This document shows, in pieces, positions 54,541 through 62,794 of a stretch of 64,000 bases of DNA. The notes below the pieces were generated by a model that saw only the letters and a program-made list of their open reading frames with translations, did no database searches and was not told where the DNA came from. The position numbers and the translations under genes were made by a program. This DNA is from Tannerella sp. oral taxon 808 (GTDB lineage: Bacteria; Bacteroidota; Bacteroidia; Bacteroidales; Tannerellaceae). Location of the stretch: NCBI GenBank assembly GCA_002890585.1, contig MIQB01000003.1, positions 8,179 through 72,178 on the forward strand. The letters run 5' to 3'. Within the stretch, counting starts at the first letter, position 1. Each line of letters starts with the position of its first letter.

Positions 54541-54588
54541 AGGCTCGAGATCGAAAGGCAGCCGCCGTATCGGTCTCGGGCTTTTCTT
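54541..54588 (+). terminator. Terminator after tRNA-Arg
   Basis: AGGCTCGAGATCG ... CGGTCTCGGGCT with G-U pairs, followed by TTTCTT. Confidence 0.65.
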
Positions 54589-54622
54589 ATGCATAACCCT
54601 TAAAAAGAGAAGAGATTGAACG

Positions 54623-55249
54623 ATGGAAAAAGGAAAAGAACTGATCGGCATTGCGCAGCGCATGCGGGCGTTGGCACAGACGGGGCTGTCGTACGCGTCG
54701 AACGATTACGAAACGGAACGTTGCCAAGAGCTGCTCGGGCTGAGCGACCGCATCGCAGCGATCGTCAGCGGGCTGAAGGAGGAGGAGATCGCCGCGTGTT
54801 ACCACCCCATGAAGGAGTACGTCACGCCCAAGGTGGACATCCGCGCGGCCGTCTTTAATGCGCGCGGCGAGATCTTGTTAGTGCGCGAGAAGGCCGATGG
54901 ACGCTGGTCGATGCCCGGCGGATGGTCAGACGTGGGGTATACGCCGGCCGAGGTGGCGGTGAAGGAAACGAAGGAAGAAACAGGGCTCGACGTGCGTGTA
55001 GAACGGCTGCTGGCGGTGCTCGATAAGCGTTGCCACAACTATCCCGCCTCGCCGCTCTACGTCTACAAGATGTTCATCCTCTGCACCGTGACGGGCGGCG
55101 AGCTCGGGGGCACGTTCGACATCCTCGACCAGCGCTTCTTCCCGCTCGATGCGCTGCCGCCCCTCTCGCTCGATCGCACCCTGCCGGAGAATATCCGCAT
55201 GGTCAACGAGCTGCGCCATCACCCGGAGCGCGGGGTGGTGTTGGATTAA
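54623..55249 (+). CDS. Nudix hydrolase with N-terminal extension
   Basis: 208 residues. Residues 1-65 form a helical N-terminal domain (Nudix_N_2-like, as in ADP-ribose pyrophosphatases), followed by the Nudix fold. Nudix box GGWSDVGYTPAEVAVKETKE-ETGL fits G-x5-E-x7-REUxEExGU with Lys in place of the usual Arg. Preceding WSMPGG is typical. Hydrolyses a nucleoside diphosphate linked to another group; ADP-ribose or a related sugar nucleotide is the likeliest substrate. Confidence 0.92.
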   Translation: MEKGKELIGIAQRMRALAQTGLSYASNDYETERCQELLGLSDRIAAIVSGLKEEEIAACYHPMKEYVTPKVDIRAAVFNARGEILLVREKADGRWSMPGGWSDVGYTPAEVAVKETKEETGLDVRVERLLAVLDKRCHNYPASPLYVYKMFILCTVTGGELGGTFDILDQRFFPLDALPPLSLDRTLPENIRMVNELRHHPERGVVLD

Positions 55250-55370
55250 CCCAAATCGATCATTAGCGGGCGGCCCTATGTGTCCGCCCGCTAATAACCA
55301 ATTAAGGCTCATTCTTCGGCATTTCGCATGTTGGAGCCGCCTTTTTACATCGAACAGACGTTAAACCCGC

Positions 55371-55585
55371 AGGTTAGTTCGGAGCTAACCTATGGGGTAG
55401 TTCATCACTAACCTATAATGTAGTTCATCACTAACCCGTAGGTTAGTTCGGATCTAACCTAAGGGTTAGATCGTCTCTACCCCATAATGTAGATGTTCTC
55501 TATACTATAGGGTAGATATTCTCTACACTATAGTGTAGATCCGCTCTATCCTATAAGATATATCCACTCTACCCTATCCATATAG
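55371..55585. repeat. 23-bp tandem array, about 9 units
   Basis: TAGTTC/TAGAT anchor at 55375, 55398, 55421, 55444, 55467, 55490, 55513, 55536 and 55559, all 23 bp apart, although the sequence changes strongly along the array. Dyads include GGTTAG-n-CTAACC and the perfect palindrome CTACACTATAGTGTAG. Confidence 0.88.
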
Positions 55586-55756
55586 GGCGGATTATCTCTA
55601 TATCCAATCAAAAATGGCATGCAAACAACTGGAAACGCACAATTATGCCTATGATTCGCAGATATTGTCGTAGGAGCGCACGCGCATACGCCCTCTGCGA
55701 GGAATTTCATAGAAATAGGGCTTGCAGCGCTCGTTTTTGTGTGACTATGGATCATT

Positions 55757-55940
55757 TTGGGCTTTTCTGTTGAATGGTATTGGACCTATAGCCCCAATCT
55801 GTTTGGGCGCGTAATGCAAATCACTTTGGGCGCATAGCCCCAATCACATTGGGCGCATAGTCCCAATCTATTTGGGCGCGTAATGCAAATCACCTTGGGC
55901 GCATAGCCCCAATCACCTTGGGCGCATAATGTGAATCATT
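55757..55940. repeat. 23-bp tandem array, about 8 units
   Basis: TTGGGCGC anchor at 55757, 55780 (degenerate), 55803, 55826, 55849, 55872, 55895 and 55918, all 23 bp apart, with the dyad CCAAT-n-ATTGG in each unit. Unrelated in sequence to the array 170 bases upstream. Confidence 0.9.
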
Positions 55941-56034
55941 AAAAAGGGGGAGCGAGAGGCTTCCACCCCACCGCTCCCCCTTCATGCCTATTCATCCAAA
56001 ATCAGTCATTAGAAAAAGCCCCCCTTCCGGAACC

Positions 56035-56155
56035 CTTGTAGGGGCGTATCGCATACGCCCTCAATGTTCCAAGGATGCAAATACGGGTCTCGGATACGAT
56101 CATTCGGCCTTTGCTGGCCGCTTGTAAGGGCGTATACGATACGCCCTTACTAATG
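56035..56155. repeat. Two REP-like palindromes
   Basis: AGGGGCGTATCGCATACGCCCT (two half-sites) near 56040 and a variant with GTAAGGGCGTAT/ATACGCCCTTAC near 56127-56151. Same family as the repeats at 11.8-12.2 kb. Confidence 0.8.
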
Positions 56156-56221
56156 ACCGATTTGGATTTATCATGCCTATTTATCGCGCCCCTTAGAGGC
56201 TGGGGAAAAAGGCCGTTCGCT

Positions 56222-57584
56222 TCAGAGTTCGCCTGCGCGACGACGTTGCAAGAAGTGGGTGTACATCCGTCGCACCTGCGGGGCGAGCCATACGATGGCA
56301 ATGAGGTTAGGAATGGCCATGAGGCCGTTGAAGGTGTCGGCTAACTCCCAAACGAGGTCGGCGGCGAAGATGCTGCCGCAGAAGATGCATGCCACGACGA
56401 TGAAGCGGAAGGGCAGCACGCCGTGCTTGCCAAAGAGGTAGCGCACATTCATCTCGCCAAACATGTACCAGCCCATGATCGTGGTCAGTGCAAAGAAGAA
56501 AAGGGCGATGGCCAGGAAGGTGATGCCGCCCTGCCCGAAGGCGATGCGGAAGGCCTCCTGCGTGATGGCCACAGACTTGAGCTCGACGTTGGTGTAAGAG
56601 CCCGTAAGCATGATGACGAAGGCTGTGGAGGAGCAGATGAGGATCGTATCTACAAAGACACCGGCCATGGCCACGAAGCCTTGGATGGCGGGATCCTTCA
56701 CGTGCGCTATGGCGTGGGCATGCGGCGTGGAGCCCATACCGGCCTCGTTGGAGAAGAGGCCACGCGCCACACCATAGCGGATGGCATACTTCATCACCGT
56801 GCCAGCCGCGCCGCCAGCCGCCGCCTTCGTGGAGAAGGCCTCGGTGATGACGCTCTGGAACATCTCCGGGATTTTGCCGATAAACATGCAGAGGACGACG
56901 ATCGAGCCGACGATATAGATGAGCGCCATGAAGGGAACGACGAGCTCAGCAATGGCCGTGATGCGCTGTTGCCCACCCATGATGACGAGCGCCACGAGCG
57001 TGGCCAGCACGCCGCCAATGAGGTAGGGGCTGAACCCAGAGGCATTGTTGATGGCAATGGAAATGGAGTTGGCCTGTACCATGTTGCCCACGAAGCCGAG
57101 GGCCAGAATGATGGCCAGGGAGAAGAAGATCGCCAGTGGGCGACACTTGAGGCCTTTGGCAATGTAATACGCCGGTCCGCCGGAGACACCGCCCGCTTTC
57201 ACCTCTCGATACTTCTGCGCCAGGGTAGCCTCGGAGAAGATCGTACCCATGCCTAAAAGCGACGAAATCCACATCCAGAAGATGGAACCCACGCCGCCCG
57301 TGGCAATGGCTGTAGCCACGCCGCCGATATTGCCCGTGCCCACCTACGCTGCTACGGCCGTGGCCAGCGCCTGGAAGGAGTTGACGTGGTGTTTCTCGTG
57401 CGCCTCCTTCTTGCGTCGCTTGAAGGCTGGCCCGAAGGCGTATTTAAACATTAGGCCGAAGTGGCGGATTTGCGGAAAGCCGAGGTAGATGGTGTAAAAA
57501 ATCCCGACAACCAGTAGGATGTACATCAGGAATTCATTCCAGAGCAGCTCGTTGAACCCGCTTTACGTAGTCTATTGCATTCAT
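56222..57584 (-). pseudogene. Broken alanine:cation symporter (AGCS family)
   Basis: Together the pieces form an almost complete sodium/alanine symporter of about 450 residues. ATG 57584 begins MNAIDYV, then an extra A in a three-A run (57562-57564) shifts the frame; the next frame continues SGFNELLWNEFLMYILLVVG. A second lesion, TAG at 57344-57346, interrupts the conserved ALATAVAA-stop-VGTGNIGGVATAIA segment where a residue such as Gln (CAG) would be expected. The rest (VSGGPAYYIAKGL, NEAGMGSTPHAHA) is intact to 56222. Two independent lesions argue for a recent pseudogene rather than a sequencing error, though the latter is not excluded. Confidence 0.85.
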
Positions 57585-57604
57585 GCCTGAGGGTTGGTTA
57601 GGGC

Positions 57605-58579
57605 TTACGTCATGCAGCAGGCCGCGACGTTCGTTCCGTTCAGGAATTGGTCGGCTGCCATGCGGCGTTTACCAGCGGGTTGCACCTCAAGGAGGCGAAG
57701 GAAGCCGTCGCGCGTGGCCACGTCTAAGTGTCGGCCGTCGGTGCGGATGGCTCCGGGCGAGAACTCGTGCGTCTCAGTCAAAGGTTCGCTGCGGAAGATT
57801 TTCAGTGCCGATCGGCGCCCGTCAGCTGAGAGGATTTCAGTCCACGCCGCTGGATGCGGAGCGAGGCCGCGGATGAAGTTGTAGATGGGCCCGGTAGGCT
57901 GCTCCCAGTCGATGCGGCAAGTGTCGCGGAAGATCTTCGGGGCGGTGGGCAGCGCTGAGGCGTCGGTCAGGAGCGCGTCCTGCTCGGTTGTTTCCACGTC
58001 GCCGTCGCCCTCAAGTATTCGGTCAACAGTTTCGGTCAACAGTTCGGCGCCGATGGCCATTAATCGGTCGTGCACGGTGCCCGCGTCGTCCGCCTCGTTG
58101 ATGGGCAGGCGGCGTTGCAAGATGATGCGCCCCGTGTCGATCGCATGGCGGAGGAAGAAGGTGGTGACGCCCGTCTCCTTTTCACCATTGATCACGGCCC
58201 AGTTGATCGGTGCCGCGCCGCGATAGCGGGGTAGGAGGGAGGCGTGCAGGTTGAACGTACCCAAGCGCGGCATTTCCCAGACCACCTGAGGGAGCATGCG
58301 GAAGGCGACGACGATTTGCAGGTCGGCGCCGAGTGCGCGGAGGGCATCGAGGAAGGCCGGATCGCAGAGGCGTTCGGGCTGCAGCAACGTGAGGCCTTGC
58401 GCTTCGGCATATCGCTTCACGGGCGAGGGCTGCAGCACACTGCCATGTCGGCCCATGGGTTTATCAGGCATGGTGACAACGCCCACCACGCGGTATCCGC
58501 CCTCCACAAGGGCGCGCAGGCTCGCCACAGCAAAGTCGGGTGTGCCCATAAAAACAATCTTCAATTCGTGCTTATCCAT
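57605..58579 (-). CDS. fmt: Methionyl-tRNA formyltransferase
   Basis: 324 residues from ATG 58579 (MDKHELKIVFMGTPDFAV). Formylates initiator Met-tRNA using 10-formyl-THF. N-terminal formyltransferase domain with GTPDFA, TMPDKPMGRH, the catalytic segment FNLHASLLPRYRGAAPI and a C-terminal OB-like domain. Length as expected. In-frame residues upstream of 58579 are not conserved-looking. Gene ends 20 bases past the start of the broken symporter. Confidence 0.96.
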   Translation of the reverse strand: MDKHELKIVFMGTPDFAVASLRALVEGGYRVVGVVTMPDKPMGRHGSVLQPSPVKRYAEAQGLTLLQPERLCDPAFLDALRALGADLQIVVAFRMLPQVVWEMPRLGTFNLHASLLPRYRGAAPINWAVINGEKETGVTTFFLRHAIDTGRIILQRRLPINEADDAGTVHDRLMAIGAELLTETVDRILEGDGDVETTEQDALLTDASALPTAPKIFRDTCRIDWEQPTGPIYNFIRGLAPHPAAWTEILSADGRRSALKIFRSEPLTETHEFSPGAIRTDGRHLDVATRDGFLRLLEVQPAGKRRMAADQFLNGTNVAACCMT

Positions 58580-58699
58580 CGTTATATATTCTTCGTTTGA
58601 GATGGACAAAAATAAAACGTTCTTACCCCCACTTCGCAGCGTTTGTGGCTCAAGAAGCATCTTTGAGGGCGTGAATAATCATTATTAGGAGCATAGATT

Positions 58700-59191
58700 A
58701 TGAAGAAATTGAATCGCAAACTGATCCACGGCACCAACTGGGCGCTGGCGGGGTTGCTCTCTGTGTTGGGATTCTCTGGCTGTGGATGGGGAACTCAAGT
58801 GGAAGAGTATGGCACACCACATGCTGACTTCAAAGTCACGGGGCGCGTGACGGATGAGCAGGGCCAGCCGCTCTCGGGCGTGCGCGTGGTGACACCAAGT
58901 ATGACAATGAAATGGCATGATTCCTTCAGTGAGTATCGCCAGACTAACCCCCTCCGTGACACCGTGTACACCTCCGAAGATGGCACATTCGTCAGCCGCC
59001 CCGGCGGTGTCCCCACGGACTCGGTGTATGTACACATGAAGTTTGAAGACCCCTCGGAGCGCCCGGCCTATGAGTCGGACAGCGTCACGGTCGGGTTTGC
59101 CCGGGGCGACCTGAAGGGCGGCGATGGGCATTGGTACAGAGGTGCGACGGAGAAGAAGATCGAAGTCACGCTGAAGCGGAAGAACAAGTGA
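58700..59191 (+). CDS. rSAM-associated lipoprotein 1
   Basis: 163 residues. N-terminal KLNRKLIHGTNWALAGLLSVL, lipobox ending GFSGC, then a carboxypeptidase-regulatory-like beta-sandwich (FKVTGRVTDEQGQPLSGVRV) and a basic end LKRKNK. It fits the lipoprotein partner of the rSAM/lipoprotein system (TIGR04134 as I recall). The unusual Arg/Lys-His-Gly-Thr-Asn-Trp segment before the hydrophobic helix is shared with the next gene. Function unknown; it may be the target of the radical SAM enzyme two genes downstream. 34 bases to the next gene. Confidence 0.82.
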   Translation: MKKLNRKLIHGTNWALAGLLSVLGFSGCGWGTQVEEYGTPHADFKVTGRVTDEQGQPLSGVRVVTPSMTMKWHDSFSEYRQTNPLRDTVYTSEDGTFVSRPGGVPTDSVYVHMKFEDPSERPAYESDSVTVGFARGDLKGGDGHWYRGATEKKIEVTLKRKNK

Positions 59192-59225
59192 TTAACCATA
59201 AACGAAAAGAAAGGGACACGAAACG

Positions 59226-59702
59226 ATGAAAAGATTCAAACGCAAACTGATCCGCGGTACCAACTGGGCGCTGGCGGGGCTGCTGACCATGTTGGGATTC
59301 TCCAGCTGTAGTAGGATTGGAGAGATGGAGTACGGTTCACCGAACGCCAACTTCAAGGTCATGGGCCGCGTGACGGACGAGCAGGGACGGCCGATCTCGG
59401 GCGTGCGCATCGTGGCGCCAAACGTGGAGGGGAAATGGGGTAAGCAGCAATATCCATCCCCACTTGACACGACGTATACCTCCCCAGACGGGAGTTACAG
59501 GTACTGGCACAACGCCGGATGGGCGCCGGATTCGGTGTATGTAAAACTGAAGTTTGAAGACCCCACGAGTAATCCCCTCTACGAGCCGGACAGCGTCACA
59601 GTCGGGTTTGCCAAGGGCGACCTGAAAGGTGCTTCTGGGGAATGGTACCAAGGCGCGGCGGAGAAGAAGGTCAACATCACGCTGAAGCGGAAGAACAAGT
59701 AA
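59226..59702 (+). CDS. rSAM-associated lipoprotein 2 (tandem paralogue)
   Basis: 158 residues, a clear tandem duplicate of the preceding gene: MKRFKRKLIRGTNWALAGLL, lipobox GFSSC, KVMGRVTDEQGRPISGVRIV and the same C-terminal motif VTLKR/ITLKRKNK. The regions before the Cys and the C-terminal 50 residues are the most alike; the middle (about 65-105) differs. Its TAA overlaps the ATG of the radical SAM gene by one base (TAATG), so translation is coupled. Confidence 0.82.
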   Translation: MKRFKRKLIRGTNWALAGLLTMLGFSSCSRIGEMEYGSPNANFKVMGRVTDEQGRPISGVRIVAPNVEGKWGKQQYPSPLDTTYTSPDGSYRYWHNAGWAPDSVYVKLKFEDPTSNPLYEPDSVTVGFAKGDLKGASGEWYQGAAEKKVNITLKRKNK

Positions 59703-60790
59703 TGAACGACGCCAAGATCGACCTCAGGAAGCGGATCGCATTGGAGACCTTCCGCCGCATGCACCTCAACCGCGTGAAGCTGCACGAGCTCCGGACGCTC
59801 TTCTGGGAGTGCACCCTGCGCTGCAATGTGGCCTGCCGCCATTGCGGAAGCGACTGCCGCGTCTCGTCGCTACAGCCCGATATGCCCATGCAAGACTTTC
59901 TGCGCGTGGTGGACGAGATCACGCCACACGTCAATCCGCACAAGGTGCTCGTCATCTTCACCGGTGGCGAGGCACTCGTTCGGCCCGACATCGAGGCGTG
60001 CGGCCGCGAGCTCTACCGCCGCGAGTACCCCTGGGGCATCGTCTCCAACGGGATGCTTTTCGCCGAGCGGCTGCCTGGCCTGCTGGCCTCCGGCATGCGC
60101 TCGGCCACGATCAGCCTCGACGGCTTTGAGGATGATCACAACTGGATGCGCGGCCACCGCAACAGCTTCCGCAACGCCACCGCCTCGATTCGTGCCCTGG
60201 CCGAGGTGGATGATGTGAATTGGGACGTCGTCACCTGCGCCAACCGCCGCAACTTCGACGATCTGCCCCGCTTCAAGCACTATCTGCTCGGGCTTGGCGT
60301 CCATCGTTGGCGCATCTTCACCGTCTTCCCCGTCGGCCGCGCCGCCCGCGTCCCCGAGCTGCAACTCACCGATGCGCAGTTTGTCAGCCTCATGCGCTTC
60401 ATCCGCGATTCGCGTCGCGAGGGCCTCGAGGTCGCTTACGGCTGTGAGGGCTTCCTCGGCGGCTACGAGATGGGCGTCCGCGACCACTTCTACGAGTGTT
60501 CAGCGGGTGTCACCACGGCCTCCGTCTTGGCCGACGGCTCCATCTCTGGCTGCCCCAGCATCCGCGCCAACTATTACCAGGGCAACATTTACAGCGACAG
60601 CTTCATGGACGTCTGGGAGCACCGCTTCCGCCCCTATCGCGACCGCGAGTGGATGCGCAGCGGCGAGTGTGCCGATTGCAAGCTCTTCCGCTATTGCGAG
60701 GGAAACGGCATGCACCTGCGCGATGGCGACGGCCGCCTGCTCGTCTGCCACCATCGGCGCATCACGCAGGGGCTGAAGGCGGAAGGCTGA
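59702..60790 (+). CDS. Radical SAM/SPASM protein of rSAM/lipoprotein system
   Basis: 362 residues. Radical SAM domain with CNVACRHC (4Fe-4S ligands C-x3-C-x2-C, about residues 41-48) and the IFTGGEALVRPD segment, followed by a SPASM-type C-terminal domain with Cys residues in GCPSIRANYYQGN and GECADCKLFRYCEGNGMHL that would bind auxiliary clusters. Fits TIGR04133-type enzymes found beside a lipoprotein, as here. Such enzymes modify peptides or proteins; the lipoproteins or an unseen peptide could be substrates. ATG 59702 chosen because of the TAATG overlap. Confidence 0.87.
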   Translation: MNDAKIDLRKRIALETFRRMHLNRVKLHELRTLFWECTLRCNVACRHCGSDCRVSSLQPDMPMQDFLRVVDEITPHVNPHKVLVIFTGGEALVRPDIEACGRELYRREYPWGIVSNGMLFAERLPGLLASGMRSATISLDGFEDDHNWMRGHRNSFRNATASIRALAEVDDVNWDVVTCANRRNFDDLPRFKHYLLGLGVHRWRIFTVFPVGRAARVPELQLTDAQFVSLMRFIRDSRREGLEVAYGCEGFLGGYEMGVRDHFYECSAGVTTASVLADGSISGCPSIRANYYQGNIYSDSFMDVWEHRFRPYRDREWMRSGECADCKLFRYCEGNGMHLRDGDGRLLVCHHRRITQGLKAEG

Positions 60791-60873
60791 AGGCGAAAAG
60801 CGAGGAATGCGAAGTCCTGCTGGCCGGTTCGTGCGAATCAGCCGGCAGGACTTTCTTTTTGGTGCTTGAGAAT

Positions 60874-61290
60874 CATTTCACACACTGTGAAAAGGGTGTG
60901 CAGGCCTTGCATAGTCATTTCACACACTGTGAAAAGGCCGCGCAAGCCTTGCATGGTCATTTCACACACTGCGACGACGCTGTGCAAGTGTTGCATAGTC
61001 ACGCCGCACACTGTGAAAAGGCCATGCAAGCCTTGCATGATCATTTCACACACTGTGACGACGCTGTGCAAGTGTTGCATAGTCATTTCACACACTGTGA
61101 AAAGGCCAGCAAGCCTTGCATGATCATTTCACACACTGCGACGGCGCTGTGCAAGTGTTGCATAGTCACGCCGCACACTGTGAAAAGGCCAGCAAGCCTT
61201 GCATGATCATTTCACACACTGCGACGACGCCATGCAGACCTTGCACAGTCATTTCATACACTGCGACGGCGCCATGCAGGCGCTTGCCCA
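60874..61290. repeat. 42-bp tandem array, about 10 units, two unit types
   Basis: Anchor CATTTCACACACTG (or CACGCCGCACACTG) at 60874, 60916, 60958, 61000, 61042, 61084, 61125, 61167, 61208 and 61250 (steps 42 or 41). Two kinds of second half are mixed: GTGAAAAGGCC-n-GCAAGCCTTGCATG and CGACGACGC-n-GCAAGTGTTGCATAG. Dyads TTTCACACACTGTGAAA and GCAAGCCTTGC. Lies right after the radical SAM gene. Confidence 0.93.
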
Positions 61291-61300
61291 AGTAAATAGC

Positions 61301-61346
61301 AAAGCCCCCGAACCTTCTTCTGATGAAGATCCGGGGGCTTTTTTCT
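61301..61346. terminator. Bidirectional terminator
   Basis: AAAGCCCCCG-n-CCGGGGGCTTTTTT between the 42-bp array and the convergent asnS. Confidence 0.85.
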
Positions 61347-61363
61347 CTAAACAGCTACCGCGG

Positions 61364-62761
61364 TCAGAACTCGGCGTTCTTCGGCGTGCGGGGGAAGGGG
61401 ATCACGTCGCGGATGTTGGCCATGCCCGTCACGAAGAGCAGTAGGCGCTCGAAGCCGAGGCCGAAGCCGGAGTGGGGGCAGGCACCGAAGCGACGCGTGT
61501 CGAGGTACCACCACATGTCCTTCATGGGGATGTGCAGCTCCTCGATGCGGGTTTGCAGCCGGTCGAAGTCGGCCTCACGCTCGGAGCCGCCGATGATCTC
61601 GCCGATCTTCGGGAAGAGCACGTCCATGGCGCGCACCGTGCGTCCGTCGTCGTTCTGCTTCATATAGAAGGCCTTGATCTCCTTCGGGTAATCGGTCAGA
61701 ATGACAGGCCGCTTGAAGTGCTGCTCCACGAGGAAGCGCTCATGCTCCGCGGCCAGATCGGCGCCCCAATAGATAGGGAATTCGAACCGGGTGCCGTCGG
61801 CCACGGCCTTTTCCAAGATGCGGATGCCCTCGCTGTATGCCAGTCGCACGAAGGGCGCCTGGAGGACGCCCTCGAGGCGGGCGATCAGCTCCTTGTCGAA
61901 CATGTCGTTGAGGAAGCGGAGGTCGTCAGCGCAGTGGTCGAGCACCCACCGGACACAGTATTTGATGAACTCCTCGGCCAGGTCCATGTTGTCCTCGATC
62001 TCGTAGAAGGCCATCTCCGGTTCGATCATCCAAAACTCGGCCAGGTGGCGCGGCGTGTTGGAGTTTTCGGCGCGGAAGGTGGGCCCGAAGGTGTAGATCT
62101 CGCCGATGCCCATCGCGCCCAGCTCGCCCTCCAGCTGCCCGGAGACGGTCAGGCTGCTGCGGCGGCCGAAGAAGTCGGCGTCGTAGTCCACACTGCCATC
62201 TTGTCGCCTCGGCGGATTGGACACGTCGAGCGTGGTGACTTGAAACATCTGCCCAGCGCCCTCGGCGTCGGAGGCGGTGATGATCGGTGTGTGGAGGTAG
62301 AAGAATCCCTTCTGGTGGAAGAAGGTGTGGATGGCCATCGCCATGTGGTGACGGATGCGGAGGACGGCGCCGAAGGTGTTCGTGCGCGGCCTCAGGTGGG
62401 CAATCTCGCGGAGGAACTCCATCGAGTGCCCCTTCTTCTGCAGCGGATAGGTGGTGGGGTCGGCCGGCCCAAGCACCTCGATGCTTGCGGCCTGAACCTC
62501 TACCGTCTGCCCTTTGCCCTGCGAGCGGACGAGCCGTCCCTTGACACGTAGGCAGGCACCGGTGGTCACGTTGCGGAGGGCCTCCTCACCGATCCCGTCG
62601 ATGTTGGCCACCACTTGCAGGTTGTGGATCGTGGAGCCGTCGTTGAGGGCAATGAAGGCCACCTGTTTGCTGCCGCGGCGTGTGCGTACCCAGCCGCAGA
62701 CGACGACGTCGGTGTCGTACGCCTCACTGGCAAGTATCTCTTTGATTTTCGTTCGTTTCAT
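61364..62761 (-). CDS. asnS: Asparagine-tRNA ligase
   Basis: 465 residues, full length. Class II synthetase: N-terminal OB-fold anticodon-binding domain ([20 protein letters not shown], 19-38), then the catalytic core with [19 protein letters not shown] (motif 1), [20 protein letters not shown] (motif 2) and [16 protein letters not shown] (motif 3). The TFRAENSNT stretch marks AsnRS rather than AspRS. Spaced 34 bases from the pseudouridine synthase gene on the same strand. Confidence 0.97.
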   Translation of the reverse strand: MKRTKIKEILASEAYDTDVVVCGWVRTRRGSKQVAFIALNDGSTIHNLQVVANIDGIGEEALRNVTTGACLRVKGRLVRSQGKGQTVEVQAASIEVLGPADPTTYPLQKKGHSMEFLREIAHLRPRTNTFGAVLRIRHHMAMAIHTFFHQKGFFYLHTPIITASDAEGAGQMFQVTTLDVSNPPRRQDGSVDYDADFFGRRSSLTVSGQLEGELGAMGIGEIYTFGPTFRAENSNTPRHLAEFWMIEPEMAFYEIEDNMDLAEEFIKYCVRWVLDHCADDLRFLNDMFDKELIARLEGVLQAPFVRLAYSEGIRILEKAVADGTRFEFPIYWGADLAAEHERFLVEQHFKRPVILTDYPKEIKAFYMKQNDDGRTVRAMDVLFPKIGEIIGGSEREADFDRLQTRIEELHIPMKDMWWYLDTRRFGACPHSGFGLGFERLLLFVTGMANIRDVIPFPRTPKNAEF

Positions 62762-62794
62762 CGTGCGTTACGTTGTGATGATGGTTTTACGGGT

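Noticed and set aside
57344..57346. Read-through or recoding of the TAG in the alanine symporter
   Set aside because: A second, independent frameshift upstream already breaks the gene, so recoding would not rescue it.
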